Shown one piece after another: positions 33,143 to 42,812 of a stretch of DNA of 64,000 nucleotides. The stretch lies in contig NZ_AUFU01000002.1 of NCBI RefSeq assembly GCF_000426665.1, forward strand, positions 1-64,000, in the 5' to 3' direction. Position 1 is the stretch's first letter, and every line of letters starts with the position of its first letter. The stretch is from Centipeda artemidis DSM 19719. Lineage in GTDB: Bacteria > Bacillota > Negativicutes > Selenomonadales > Selenomonadaceae. A model generated the notes under the pieces. The model made no database searches. It saw nothing but the letters and a program-made list of their open reading frames with translations, and had not been told where the DNA came from. Both the position numbers and the translations under genes were made by a program.

Positions 33143-35368
33143 ATGGACACCGGGCAAAACCTTGGATTTCGTTCCGAAGAAGACGAGCTGACGGGAACCG
33201 TCGACCATATTGTTTTTTCATCGAATGACGGCGCGTTCTCTGTGTTTCGTCTGCGTTTGGACAATAAGGGAAAATGCACCGCCACGACCAAGGGCGCCGC
33301 GCCGCTGGTTGGGCAGGAGGTGCGGCTCATAGGATTTTGGGTAACGCATCCGCGTTTTGGACGCCAGTTTCAGGCACTGCGGATGCGCGTCGCCGCGCCG
33401 ACCAATGCGGCGGGGATGGAGCGTTTTTTGGCGTCCGGCGTCATCGACGGCGTGGGCCCCGCCATGGCACGGCGCATCGTGGACAGATTTGGCGCGAAAT
33501 CTTTTGCCATCATCGAGACGGCGCCGCATCGGCTCAAGGAAGTCCCCGGCATCGGCGCCAAGACGCTGGAAAAAATCGTGTCGTCCTATATGCGCCAATC
33601 TGAACTGCGCGATATTATGCTGTGGCTTGGGGATCACGGTATTACGGGCGGCTATGCGGCGCGCATCTTCAAGGCGTACGGCTCTCTCGCCGTGCAGGTG
33701 CTGGAAAAATCTCCCTATCGGCTTGCGCAGGATATTGACGGCATCGGCTTCATGACGGCGGACGCTATCGCCGTCGCCGCCGGATGGGAAAAAAATGCGG
33801 CGGAGCGGATTGCTGCCGGTATTACCTATGAGCTGTCCATGATTTCATCCGGCGGACACTGTTGTATTCCTGAGCGTATTTTGACCGATAAAGCCGCGCA
33901 GCGTCTTGGTGTATCGCGCTCAGAAGTGATGGATGTCCTCGCGTGCGAGGTAAAGGCGGGACGTCTTCATGCGGTGGATGAGATGGGCGAGCGTCTAATT
34001 TACCCGACGCCCCTCTACCAAGCCGAGGAACGCACCGCACGGATGCTGCTGACACTTCAGCGGGAAGCGGAGTATATCCACATGGATGACGCCAAGGCAC
34101 GTGTTGCTGCGTGGGAAGAAGTGCATGAGGTACATCTCGCCGCGGCGCAGAGAGAGGCAGTGATCGCCTCCCTCTCGAACGGAATCCTTGTGCTGACAGG
34201 AGGCCCCGGGACGGGGAAGACAACGGTCATCCGGAGCATCATAGATATTTTGGAAGAGCAGGGACTGGAGATTCTGCTCGGTGCGCCGACCGGGCGCGCG
34301 GCAAAGCGGCTCTCGGAGGCGACGGGAAAACCAGCGGCGACCATTCATAGAATGCTCGAGGCACAGGGCGGCGAGGAGGGCGCTACGCACTTTGGGCGTG
34401 ATGCCGAGACGCGGCTCGAGGCAGATGTCATCATTATCGACGAGGTGTCGATGATGGATATTGTGCTGATGTTCCATTTTCTCTCTGCCGTTCTCCCCGG
34501 GACACATATCATCTTTGTAGGCGATGTGGATCAGTTGCCGGCGGTGGGCCCCGGATCCGTTCTCAAGGATATTCTGCGTGCGGGTGTCATTCCGAGCGTA
34601 CGCCTAACCGAAATTTTCCGGCAGAACAGTGCGGGAACGATCGTGCTCAACGCACATGCCATCAACGCCGGGCGCATCCCAACATTTTCCGCGGCGGACT
34701 TCTCCTTTCTTCCCTCGGTCTCAAGCGAAGATGCGGCGGCGCAAATCGTTCGACTTTCGGAACAGTTGCTGCGCAAGCGCGGCGGCTCCTCTATCATGGA
34801 TATACAAGTTCTTTCCCCCATGCGCCGAGAGGCGTGCGGCGTGGATATGCTTAACGGGCGTCTCCAAGCCGCACTGAATCCGCCCGCGCCGGACAAGGCG
34901 GAAATCGGATGGCTGCGCATGGGCGATAAAGTGATGCAGACGCGCAACGACTATACGAAAGGCGTGTTCAACGGAGACATTGGAACGGTCTCATGGATAG
35001 ACAGTGAGCATGTTGTCGTCCGGTTCGCAGAGGACATGGATGTCTCCTATACGCGTGACGAACTTTCGTCTCTCACTCTCGCCTACGCGATGAGCGTTCA
35101 CAAGAGTCAGGGGAGCGAGTACGCGGTCGTCATTCTGCCGCTCGTGCGCGCCCATCATGTGATGCTCCAGCGCAATCTGCTCTATACCGCAGTAACCCGT
35201 GCCAAGGAAAGAGTGATCATCGTCGGCGACCGTGCCGCACTCTATACCGCCGTCAGTAACGACCGGACGCGGCGCCGCTATACGTTGCTGGCGGAACGGC
35301 TTACAGAAAAATTTGAATTGACATCGCGCATAGAGTTGATTTTTCATCTGCAAAAACGTATAATATGA
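33143..35368 (+). CDS. recD2: RecD2-type ATP-dependent DNA helicase
   Basis: A 741-residue SF1B helicase. The N-terminal OB-like region and tandem HhH (EVPGIGAKTLEKIV and AQDIDGIGFMTADAIA) mark RecD2 rather than RecBCD RecD. Walker A is GGPGTGKTT near residue 353. DEVSMMD (motif II), GDVDQLPAVGPG (motif III), and the UvrD-like C-terminal LAYAMSVHKSQGSEY and YTAVTRAKERV follow. It is a 5'-3' helicase with roles in DNA repair. ATG 33143 follows GGAGGAA. The pyr promoter lies inside the last codons and stop of this gene. Confidence 0.95.
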   Translation: MDTGQNLGFRSEEDELTGTVDHIVFSSNDGAFSVFRLRLDNKGKCTATTKGAAPLVGQEVRLIGFWVTHPRFGRQFQALRMRVAAPTNAAGMERFLASGVIDGVGPAMARRIVDRFGAKSFAIIETAPHRLKEVPGIGAKTLEKIVSSYMRQSELRDIMLWLGDHGITGGYAARIFKAYGSLAVQVLEKSPYRLAQDIDGIGFMTADAIAVAAGWEKNAAERIAAGITYELSMISSGGHCCIPERILTDKAAQRLGVSRSEVMDVLACEVKAGRLHAVDEMGERLIYPTPLYQAEERTARMLLTLQREAEYIHMDDAKARVAAWEEVHEVHLAAAQREAVIASLSNGILVLTGGPGTGKTTVIRSIIDILEEQGLEILLGAPTGRAAKRLSEATGKPAATIHRMLEAQGGEEGATHFGRDAETRLEADVIIIDEVSMMDIVLMFHFLSAVLPGTHIIFVGDVDQLPAVGPGSVLKDILRAGVIPSVRLTEIFRQNSAGTIVLNAHAINAGRIPTFSAADFSFLPSVSSEDAAAQIVRLSEQLLRKRGGSSIMDIQVLSPMRREACGVDMLNGRLQAALNPPAPDKAEIGWLRMGDKVMQTRNDYTKGVFNGDIGTVSWIDSEHVVVRFAEDMDVSYTRDELSSLTLAYAMSVHKSQGSEYAVVILPLVRAHHVMLQRNLLYTAVTRAKERVIIVGDRAALYTAVSNDRTRRRYTLLAERLTEKFELTSRIELIFHLQKRII
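35336..35364 (+). promoter_or_regulatory. Promoter of the pyr operon
   Basis: TTGATT (35336-35341), a 17-base spacer and a perfect TATAAT (35359-35364), placed over the 3' end of recD2. The expected start is about 35371, ten bases ahead of the PyrR-type hairpin. Confidence 0.85.
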
Positions 35369-35380
35369 AGAACGATATTA

Positions 35381-35411
35381 CCTTTTAAGAGGTCCCGTGA
35401 GGCCTTAAAGG
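35381..35411 (+). promoter_or_regulatory. PyrR-binding RNA hairpin of the pyr leader
   Basis: The loop-side sequence GGTCCCGTGAGGCC (35391-35404) fits the PyrR-binding consensus ARUCCNGNGAGGYU. The consensus outer A-U pair is replaced by G-C (35391/35404), a compensatory change. The lower stem is CCTTTTAAG with CTTAAAGG (35381-35389/35404-35411), with one bulged T. PyrR binds this element when UMP/UTP is high. The 3' arm contains AAAGG of the leader ORF's Shine-Dalgarno (35407-35413), so binding should also hide that site. No pyrR gene is in the window. Confidence 0.85.
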
Positions 35412-35419
35412 AGTTTTCA

Positions 35420-35521
35420 ATGACATGCAAGACACAATCCGTTTATCCATTTTTAGAATACAGGCTTTTCTATGCATTTGCGTGGAAGAGCTTTTTTATT
35501 GCTGAAGGAGGGCGAATATGA
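35420..35521 (+). CDS. pyr operon leader peptide (PyrL-like), 33 codons
   Basis: A 33-codon ORF starting at ATG 35420, six bases after a strong AAAGGAG (35407-35413). It begins MTCKTQSVYPFLEY and ends FFIAEGGRI. It is rich in Phe and Tyr because the RNA is U-rich. It runs through the whole terminator at 35464-35497, and its TGA (35519-35521) overlaps the pyrB ATG (35518). This arrangement matches the E. coli pyrBI leader peptide, where translation of the leader prevents termination and depends on UTP-sensitive RNA polymerase pausing. The peptide itself probably has no function. Not a known family, inferred from architecture. Confidence 0.7.
   Translation: MTCKTQSVYPFLEYRLFYAFAWKSFFIAEGGRI
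35464..35497 (+). terminator. Attenuator terminator of the pyr operon
   Basis: GCTTTTC (35464-35470) pairs with GAAGAGC (35485-35491), including one G-U, followed by six T. It lies within the leader ORF and 20 bases before pyrB, so it must be bypassed for operon expression. Confidence 0.8.
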
Positions 35522-36462
35522 GTCGGGAGCTATCGCTGAAAGGGCGCGATATTCTTGCGCTGGAGGATTTTTCCGCAGACGAGATCCGTTTGATTCTAAG
35601 CACGGCGCGGGAGATGAAGAACATCGTCGGGCGCGATATTAAAAAAGTGCCCGCACTGCGCGGGAAATCCATCGTCACGCTGTTCTACGAGCCGAGCACA
35701 CGGACGCGCACGTCCTTCGAGCTTGCGGGGAAATATCTCGGCGCCGACGTCGTGAATATTACGTCGGGAACCTCCAGCATCGTCAAGGGAGAGAGTCTGC
35801 GCGACACACTCTATACGATCGAGGCGATGGGCGTGGATGCCATCGTCATGCGGCACAAGGCGGAAGGCGCCGCCGCCTATGCGGCATCCGTTGTTTCACC
35901 GGTTATCGTCAATGCGGGAGACGGAGCACATGCACACCCTTCGCAAGGGCTCCTCAATCTCTATACGATCGAAGAATATGCAGGAAAACTCGCGGGGCTC
36001 AAGGTCGCAATCCTTGGCGATGTCCTGCACAGCCGCGTGGCGCGTTCCGATATACAGGGGATGCGCAAGATGGGGATGGACGTCCACATCGCGGGACCAA
36101 GGCCTCTCCTGCCGCGATTCCTGCACGAAGAAGAGGGGATTACCGTGCACGACCGGGTAGAGGACGCACTGGAAGGTGCGGATGTCGTCGAGGTGCTCCG
36201 CATCCAGTTGGAGCGCATGAAGGGCGGACTCTTCCCGTCGACACGCGAATATGCGCGCATCTACGGGCTGAATGAAGCTCGACTGGGGCTTGCGAACAAG
36301 GACGCCATCGTGCTCCACCCGGGACCGATGAACAAGGGCTGGGAAATCTCGGAGTCCGTTGCCTATCATGTCCAGTCTCGGATTCAAGAAGAAGTGAGGA
36401 ACGGAGTCGCCGTCCGTATGGCGCTCTTTACGCTGACGTTGATGGGAGGAAAACACGAATGA
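35518..36462 (+). CDS. pyrB: Aspartate carbamoyltransferase, catalytic subunit
   Basis: A 314-residue ATCase catalytic chain. The carbamoyl-phosphate loop is FYEPSTRTRTSFELAGKYLGADVVNI, followed by SSIVKGESLRDTLYTI. NAGDGAHAHPSQGLLNLYTI and VLHPGPMNKGWEI are the family's other signatures. It condenses carbamoyl phosphate and aspartate, the first committed pyrimidine step. No pyrI regulatory subunit follows, as is usual in Firmicutes. ATG 35518 follows GAAGGAGGG, and its first bases overlap the leader peptide stop. It overlaps pyrC by four bases. Confidence 0.98.
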   Translation: MSRELSLKGRDILALEDFSADEIRLILSTAREMKNIVGRDIKKVPALRGKSIVTLFYEPSTRTRTSFELAGKYLGADVVNITSGTSSIVKGESLRDTLYTIEAMGVDAIVMRHKAEGAAAYAASVVSPVIVNAGDGAHAHPSQGLLNLYTIEEYAGKLAGLKVAILGDVLHSRVARSDIQGMRKMGMDVHIAGPRPLLPRFLHEEEGITVHDRVEDALEGADVVEVLRIQLERMKGGLFPSTREYARIYGLNEARLGLANKDAIVLHPGPMNKGWEISESVAYHVQSRIQEEVRNGVAVRMALFTLTLMGGKHE

Positions 36463-37751
36463 GTACGCTGCTCTTAAAAGGCGGAACAGTGATTGATCCC
36501 GGCTCAAAACGAAACGAAGTATCCGATGTTCTCATCGAAAACGGCATCATTCAAAAAGTCGGTAAAAACCTGAAATCTCCTGATGCCGAGGTCTACGACG
36601 CCACGGGGAAAATCGTCACCCCGGGGCTCATCGATATGCATGTCCATTTCCGCGAGCCGGGACAGGAGGCAAAGGAGGATTTTGCCTCCGGATCGCGCGC
36701 AGGCGCGGCGGGCGGCTATACCACGGTTGCCACGATGCCGAATACGAGTCCCGTGGTTGATACTGCCGCGCTCGTGCGAAGTCTGCAAAAGCGCGCCGAG
36801 GATGTGTCGGTGATCCATATCCACATCATCGGCGCCGTGACGAAGAATCAAGAGGGCAGGGAGCTTGCGGAACTGGGCGATATGGTGGAAGCGGGCGCTG
36901 TCGCGTTCTCCGACGACGGACATTTTGACCCGTCGGCAAAGGTGCTCCTCAGCGCCTATGATTATCTCGTCCCGTTTGATAAGGCGATCATCAACCATGA
37001 GGAGGACAATTCCCTCGTGGAGGACGGTGCGATGAATGAGGGACATCGGAGCGCGATGCTCGGGATTAAGGGGCGTCCGACGGTCGCCGAGGATATTGCC
37101 GTCGCGCGCGACGTCATGCTTGCGGAGTACGCGGGTGCGCACGTCCATGTGGCGCATATCAGCTCCGCGCGTGCCGTTCAGATCGTGCGTGAGGCAAAGG
37201 CGCGCGGTGTGCGCGTGACGACCGAGGTCACGCCGCATCATCTGACCATGACGGACGAATGCGTCAATCCCGTCGACAGCTCTACGAAGGTCAATCCGCC
37301 GCTGCGTACGCAGAAGGATGTCGATGCGATGGTGGCAGGGCTTGCGGACGGAACGATCGATATGATTGTCACGGATCACTCGCCCCACGAGCGCGAGGAT
37401 AAGGATCGCGAGTATGTCTATGCGCCGAGCGGCTTTCCGGGGCTTGAGACCGCACTCGGCGTCGTCCTGACCGATCTCGTTCATACGGGAAAAATGGATA
37501 TGGAGACAGTGATCGAGCGCATGAGCTATGCACCGGCACGCGTCTTCCGGCTGAATGCCGGCACGTTGAACGAGGGCGCTCCCGCCGATGTCGTCGTCAT
37601 CGATCCGCAGCGCCTTTGGACGGTGGAGGCGGAAAAGTTTTATACGCGAGGAAGCCATTCCCCCTTTGTCGGAAGGAAGCTCAAGGGGAAAGCTGTGCTC
37701 ACTGTTGTCGACGGTGAGATCGTTATGAAGGACGGTGTGGTCGTTAAATGA
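36459..37751 (+). CDS. pyrC: Dihydroorotase
   Basis: A 430-residue type I dihydroorotase (B. subtilis-like). The metal ligands and substrate Arg are in DMHVHFREPGQEAKEDFASG. MPNTSPV, further His ligands in INHEED and VHVAHISSARAV, and TDHSPHERED (catalytic Asp) follow. It cyclises carbamoyl aspartate to dihydroorotate. It overlaps pyrB and carA by four bases each (ATGA), indicating coupled translation. Confidence 0.98.
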   Translation: MSTLLLKGGTVIDPGSKRNEVSDVLIENGIIQKVGKNLKSPDAEVYDATGKIVTPGLIDMHVHFREPGQEAKEDFASGSRAGAAGGYTTVATMPNTSPVVDTAALVRSLQKRAEDVSVIHIHIIGAVTKNQEGRELAELGDMVEAGAVAFSDDGHFDPSAKVLLSAYDYLVPFDKAIINHEEDNSLVEDGAMNEGHRSAMLGIKGRPTVAEDIAVARDVMLAEYAGAHVHVAHISSARAVQIVREAKARGVRVTTEVTPHHLTMTDECVNPVDSSTKVNPPLRTQKDVDAMVAGLADGTIDMIVTDHSPHEREDKDREYVYAPSGFPGLETALGVVLTDLVHTGKMDMETVIERMSYAPARVFRLNAGTLNEGAPADVVVIDPQRLWTVEAEKFYTRGSHSPFVGRKLKGKAVLTVVDGEIVMKDGVVVK

Positions 37752-38821
37752 AAGGAAACCTGATCCTAGAAGACGGCGCAATTTTTCCCGGGACATTGCT
37801 CCAAGGCAGTGCGGCATCGGTGGGAGAAGTCGTCTTTACCACTTGTATGACGGGCTATCAGGAGTGCCTTACCGACCCGTCTTTTTGCGGGCAAATCCTG
37901 ACGATGACCTATCCGCTCATCGGGAATTACGGTGTCGCGGAGAAATTCATGCAGGCTCCGCAGCCCTTTGTGCGCGGTTTTGTCATTGGCGAACTCTGCG
38001 ATCTTCCGAATAATTGGCAGTCCGAGGGGACACTTGTAGATTTTTTACACAAATACCACATTCCATGTCTATATGATGTAGATACAAGAGCTGTTGCACG
38101 GCATATTCGTTCTGCAGGCGCGATGAAGGGCGTTCTTGTTCCGTCCGATACTTCCGATGAAGAGGTTCGTCGGCTCCTAGCCATCGAGCTGCCGGACGAT
38201 CATGTGGATACGGTAACGACGCGCGAAGTCTATGTGCTTGAGACCGACGTTTCAAATGCTCCGCATATTGTCGCTATGGATTTTGGCGTTAAGCGCAGTA
38301 TTTTGCAAAATATCAATCGTATCGGCGCAAAGGTGACTGTCGTTCCCGCTCATACCACTGCCGAGGAAGTCCTCGCGCTAGATCCGGACGGCGTGTTTCT
38401 CTCCAACGGCCCGGGAGATCCGCAGGATGTTCCGGAGATCGTGGCGGAGATTCAAAAACTTGTCGGCAAGAAGCCCATCTTCGGTATTTGCCTTGGGCAT
38501 CAACTGCTCGCGCTGACGTTCGGTGCAAAGACATACAAGATGAAATTCGGTCATCGCGGCGGCAATCAACCCGTAAAGACGCTAACAACGGGACAGGTAC
38601 ATATCTCCGCGCAGAACCACGGCTATGCGGTCGACCCCGCCTCTCTTGCCGGAACGCCTCTCGAGGTAACCCATATCAACGTCAACGACGAGACGATTGA
38701 GGGACTGCGGCATACGTCGCTCCCGATATTTTCCGTACAGTACCATCCGGAGGCGGCGCCGGGTCCCGACGACAATATGTACCTCTTTGATACGTTTTGG
38801 GATTTGATGAAGGGAGTGTAA
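37748..38821 (+). CDS. carA: Carbamoyl-phosphate synthase, small (glutaminase) subunit
   Basis: A 357-residue CarA. The N-terminal domain has GEVVFTTCMTGYQECLTDPSF. The class I glutaminase domain has nucleophile C248 in FGICLGHQLLA and the His/Glu pair in QYHPEAAPGP. It supplies ammonia from glutamine to CarB. It overlaps pyrC by four bases and is three bases from carB. Because it lies in the pyr operon, this enzyme is presumably the pyrimidine-regulated one. Confidence 0.98.
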   Translation: MKGNLILEDGAIFPGTLLQGSAASVGEVVFTTCMTGYQECLTDPSFCGQILTMTYPLIGNYGVAEKFMQAPQPFVRGFVIGELCDLPNNWQSEGTLVDFLHKYHIPCLYDVDTRAVARHIRSAGAMKGVLVPSDTSDEEVRRLLAIELPDDHVDTVTTREVYVLETDVSNAPHIVAMDFGVKRSILQNINRIGAKVTVVPAHTTAEEVLALDPDGVFLSNGPGDPQDVPEIVAEIQKLVGKKPIFGICLGHQLLALTFGAKTYKMKFGHRGGNQPVKTLTTGQVHISAQNHGYAVDPASLAGTPLEVTHINVNDETIEGLRHTSLPIFSVQYHPEAAPGPDDNMYLFDTFWDLMKGV

Positions 38822-38824
38822 ACG

Positions 38825-41800
38825 ATGCCGCGCAAGGAAAATTTGAAGAAGGTTATGGTCATCGGCTCGGGGCCGATCATCATCGGACAGGCGGCAGAGT
38901 TCGACTACGCCGGCTCCCAAGCCTGCCGTTCTCTCAAGGAGGACGGTCTTGAGGTCGTGCTCGTCAACAGCAATCCCGCGACCATCATGACGGATACGAA
39001 TATTGCGGATCGCGTCTATATCGAACCGCTCACCGTCGATTTTTTGGCGGAGATTATCGCAAAGGAAAAGCCCGAGGGTCTCCTTGCGACCCTCGGCGGG
39101 CAGGCGGGGCTGAACCTCGCCGTTCAGCTTGCCGAGAGGGGGATATTGGAGCAACACGGTGTGGAACTCCTCGGCACCTCGCTCGACGCCATCGAAAAGG
39201 CGGAGGATCGGGAGCGGTTCAAGGAGACGATGGAAAAGCTCGGTGAGCCGATCCCGGAAAGCACCATCGTGGAGGATGTGCATTCCGCCGTCGAGTTTGC
39301 CAATAAGATCGGCTATCCCGTTATCGTCCGCCCCGCCTACACGATGGGCGGCACCGGCGGTGGTATCGCGGAAAACGAAGAAGAGCTCATTGCTATCGTT
39401 ATCAAGGGACTTAACTACTCCATGATCGGGCAGGTGCTCATCGAGCGCAGCGTTGCGGGATGGAAGGAAATCGAGTTCGAGGTGATCCGCGACGGGCGTG
39501 ACAACTGCATCACCGTATGCAGTATGGAGAATTTTGATCCCGTCGGTGTCCATACAGGAGACAGCATTGTCGTAGCTCCCGCACAGACGCTGACGGATCA
39601 CGAGTATCAGATGCTGCGGAGCTCCAGTCTGCGCATCATCAGGGAGCTCGGCATCGAGGGAGGCTGCAACGCACAGTATGCGCTCGATACGCAGAGCGAT
39701 CGCTACTATGTCATCGAGGTCAATCCGCGCGTCAGCAGATCGTCCGCGCTCGCTTCGAAGGCGACCGGATATCCCATCGCGAAAGTATCCTCGAAGATTG
39801 CCATCGGCTATACGCTCGACGAGATCGTGAACTCCGTCACACAAAAGACAAAGGCTTGCTTTGAGCCGACGATCGACTATTGCGTGGTCAAGTTCCCGCG
39901 CTGGCCGTTCGATAAATTCATCTACGCCGATCATACGCTTGGGACGCAGATGAAGGCGACCGGCGAGGTCATGTCGATTGACCGCAGCTTTGAGGGGGCA
40001 ATCCTGAAGGCGGTACGATCGCTCGAGATCGGCGTCCATCGGCTGCACATGGAGCGGTTTGACGCATGGGACGACGAGCTCATAAAAAAACACCTCTCGT
40101 TCGTCAATGACGAGCGGATTTTTCTCATTGCCGAAGCACTGCGCCGCGGCAAATTATCGGTTGAGGACATTTCGTCGATCACGAAGATCGATCAATGGTT
40201 CGTCCATAAGCTGAAGCATATCGCCGATATGGAGAATGAGCTTGCCTCGTCTCCGCTAACGCCGAAGCTGCTTGCCGCGGCAAAATGGACCGGACTTGCC
40301 GACGTTTCGATTGCGGAACTCACGCACAAGACGGTCGATGAGATTCGCAGTATGCGCCGTTCGAACAACATTGTGCCGTGCTACAAAATGGTCGACACAT
40401 GTGCCGCCGAGTTTGAAGCCGCGACCCCGTACTACTATTCTACCTTTCGCGGTACCGAGGACGAGGTCGCCGTATCGCATCAAAAGAAGGTCATTGTGCT
40501 CGGCTCGGGGCCGATCCGCATCGGGCAGGGCGTGGAGTTCGATTACTGCTCGGTACATTCCGTTTGGGCGCTCCGCAGTATGGGCATCGAAGCCATCATC
40601 ATCAACAACAATCCGGAGACAGTCAGTACGGACTTTGACATCTCCGACCGGCTCTACTTTGAGCCGCTGACGGTCGAGGATGTGCTGAACATCGTCGATA
40701 AGGAAAAGCCGGACGGCGTTATCGTACAGTTCGGCGGGCAGACGGCGATCAACCTCGCCGCCGCTTTGGAGCGCGCGGGGCTTCGTGTCTATGGAACGTC
40801 GGTCGACGACATCGACCGCTCCGAGGATCGCGAGCGGTTCGACGAGGTGCTGACGCAGACTGGGATTTCCCGCCCCGAGGGAATCAGCGTCACAAACCTC
40901 GAGGATGCCGTTGCAGGGGCAAAGCGCATCGGCTATCCGGTGATGGTGCGCCCCTCCTATGTGCTCGGCGGCCGTGCGATGGAGATTGTCTACAATGAGG
41001 ACGAGCTGCGCGACTACATGCAGCGCGCTGTAAAGGTCACGCCGGATCACCCCGTCCTCGTGGATCGCTATATGCAGGGGACGGAGGTGGAGGTCGATGC
41101 GATCTCCGACGGCGTCGACGTCGTTATTCCCGGCATCATGGAACACATCGAGCGCGCGGGGGTTCACTCGGGCGACAGCATCGCCGTCTATCCGCCGCAG
41201 ACGCTTCCCGCCCGTGTCATCTATACCATCATCGACTATACAAAGCGGCTTGCCGTCGCGCTCCATGTCAAGGGGCTGCTGAACATCCAATTCGTCGTCG
41301 CGCACGACGAGGTGTTCATCATCGAGGTGAATCCGCGATCGAGCCGCACCGTGCCGTTCCTTTCGAAAATTACAAACGTCAATATGGTCAGTGTGGCGAC
41401 GCAGGTTGCGATGGGCGCTTCACTGAAAGAACTCGGTTTCCATTCCGGGCTGATTCCGCCGCGTCCCTACGTTGCGGTAAAGGCTCCCGTATTCTCGTTT
41501 GCAAAGATGACGGACGTCGATATTTCTCTCGGACCCGAGATGAAGTCCACGGGCGAAGTCATGGGCATCGATTATCACTATGCCCGCGCGCTGTACAAGG
41601 CGATCGTCGGCTCGGGACTCAATATCCCGACGAAGGGGCGACTGCTCTTTACCGTCGCGGATAAGGACAAGGAGGAGATGAAACAGCTCGCGAAGGCGTT
41701 CTCCGAATTTGATTTTGAAATCGTTGCGACCGAGGGGACGGCAAAGGCGATCGCCGCGCTCGGCATCGACGTCGATGTGGTCGGCAAAGTACATGAGCGC

Positions 41801-42052
41801 AGTTCGGACATCATCGAGATGATCAAGAGCGGACGGATCAACATGGTCATCAATACACTCACGCAGGGCAAGCATTCTGCGCGCGACGGGTTTAAGATCC
41901 GCCGTGCGACGGTCGAACACGGCATCGCCTGTCTGACTTCGCTCGATACGGCGTGGGAGGTTCTGCGGGTGCTGGAATTTATGCGCAAGCGGCGTCTCGT
42001 CTATGCGCTTGCGCTTCAAGACTATGTAGGCGGAGGGGATGACCTTGCCTAA
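38825..42052 (+). CDS. carB: Carbamoyl-phosphate synthase, large subunit
   Basis: A 1075-residue CarB made of two homologous ATP-grasp halves. The first is introduced by [22 protein letters not shown], the second by [22 protein letters not shown]. Each has an [23 protein letters not shown] or [15 protein letters not shown] signature. The C-terminal MGS-like allosteric domain (from about 935) has [19 protein letters not shown] and ends near the stop. It makes carbamoyl phosphate. The gene overlaps pyrK by 14 bases. Confidence 0.98.
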   Translation: MPRKENLKKVMVIGSGPIIIGQAAEFDYAGSQACRSLKEDGLEVVLVNSNPATIMTDTNIADRVYIEPLTVDFLAEIIAKEKPEGLLATLGGQAGLNLAVQLAERGILEQHGVELLGTSLDAIEKAEDRERFKETMEKLGEPIPESTIVEDVHSAVEFANKIGYPVIVRPAYTMGGTGGGIAENEEELIAIVIKGLNYSMIGQVLIERSVAGWKEIEFEVIRDGRDNCITVCSMENFDPVGVHTGDSIVVAPAQTLTDHEYQMLRSSSLRIIRELGIEGGCNAQYALDTQSDRYYVIEVNPRVSRSSALASKATGYPIAKVSSKIAIGYTLDEIVNSVTQKTKACFEPTIDYCVVKFPRWPFDKFIYADHTLGTQMKATGEVMSIDRSFEGAILKAVRSLEIGVHRLHMERFDAWDDELIKKHLSFVNDERIFLIAEALRRGKLSVEDISSITKIDQWFVHKLKHIADMENELASSPLTPKLLAAAKWTGLADVSIAELTHKTVDEIRSMRRSNNIVPCYKMVDTCAAEFEAATPYYYSTFRGTEDEVAVSHQKKVIVLGSGPIRIGQGVEFDYCSVHSVWALRSMGIEAIIINNNPETVSTDFDISDRLYFEPLTVEDVLNIVDKEKPDGVIVQFGGQTAINLAAALERAGLRVYGTSVDDIDRSEDRERFDEVLTQTGISRPEGISVTNLEDAVAGAKRIGYPVMVRPSYVLGGRAMEIVYNEDELRDYMQRAVKVTPDHPVLVDRYMQGTEVEVDAISDGVDVVIPGIMEHIERAGVHSGDSIAVYPPQTLPARVIYTIIDYTKRLAVALHVKGLLNIQFVVAHDEVFIIEVNPRSSRTVPFLSKITNVNMVSVATQVAMGASLKELGFHSGLIPPRPYVAVKAPVFSFAKMTDVDISLGPEMKSTGEVMGIDYHYARALYKAIVGSGLNIPTKGRLLFTVADKDKEEMKQLAKAFSEFDFEIVATEGTAKAIAALGIDVDVVGKVHERSSDIIEMIKSGRINMVINTLTQGKHSARDGFKIRRATVEHGIACLTSLDTAWEVLRVLEFMRKRRLVYALALQDYVGGGDDLA

Positions 42053-42812
42053 GTTCGTCGAGGAAGCCCGCATTGCGGCGCATGAGAGTCCCGGTGCGGG
42101 GGTATATATCATGACGCTGACGTCGCCCGCCGTTGCGGCAGAGGCGCTTCCGGGGCAGTTCGTCGATGTATCCGTTCCTCTTGGCACGAGCATTCTGCGC
42201 CGTCCGCTCGGTATTGCCGAGGTGTCGCGCGCGGAGGGATGGATTCGGCTCATTTACCGCGTAGTGGGGCAGGGAACCCAGGCGCTTGCCGCAGCGCGTC
42301 CCGGCGCACGGGTCTCCGTGCTGGGACCTCTCGGGAAGGGTTTTCGAACGCAGCTGCGCCGCCCCCTGCTCGTCGGCGGCGGTATGGGATTGTCACCACT
42401 CCTCTTTTTTGCAGCGGAGAGCCGGGGAACGGCAAGTGTGCTGATGGGCGGGCGTACGAAAGACGAACTCTTTTGGGAGCATATTTACGCCCCCTATGTT
42501 CATGAGGTGTTTATAACGACGGACGACGGCTCCTATGGCACGAAAGGATTCGTGACAACACTCCTGCCGGAGCTGCTCGCAAAGGAGAGTTATGACGGCA
42601 TCGCCGTCTGCGGGCCGCCCGTCATGATGCAGCGCGTCGCCGCGCTTGCGGCATCGTACGATGTCCCCTGCGAGGTCTCACTGGAGCGGCATATGGCGTG
42701 CGGACTCGGTGCATGCCTGTCCTGTGCCGTTGATACGAAATACGGACGGCGCAAGGTCTGCAAGGACGGCCCCGTATTTTCCGCCGACGAGGTATACTAT
42801 GACGCATCATGA
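42039..42812 (+). CDS. pyrK: Dihydroorotate dehydrogenase B, electron transfer subunit
   Basis: A 257-residue ferredoxin-reductase-like protein. The FAD-binding motif is [10 protein letters not shown], and the NAD-binding region is [16 protein letters not shown]. The [2Fe-2S] cluster lies in [21 protein letters not shown] near the C-terminus (four Cys). It passes electrons from dihydroorotate, through PyrD-1B, to NAD+. The start ATG 42039 comes directly after a GGCGGAGG site inside the end of carB, and TTG 42045 is an alternative. It overlaps pyrD by 14 bases. Confidence 0.95.
   Translation: MTLPKFVEEARIAAHESPGAGVYIMTLTSPAVAAEALPGQFVDVSVPLGTSILRRPLGIAEVSRAEGWIRLIYRVVGQGTQALAAARPGARVSVLGPLGKGFRTQLRRPLLVGGGMGLSPLLFFAAESRGTASVLMGGRTKDELFWEHIYAPYVHEVFITTDDGSYGTKGFVTTLLPELLAKESYDGIAVCGPPVMMQRVAALAASYDVPCEVSLERHMACGLGACLSCAVDTKYGRRKVCKDGPVFSADEVYYDAS

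Noticed and set aside
38582-40093. 503-codon minus-strand ORF over carA/carB
   Set aside because: Shadow ORF. It covers the conserved ends of two certain genes.
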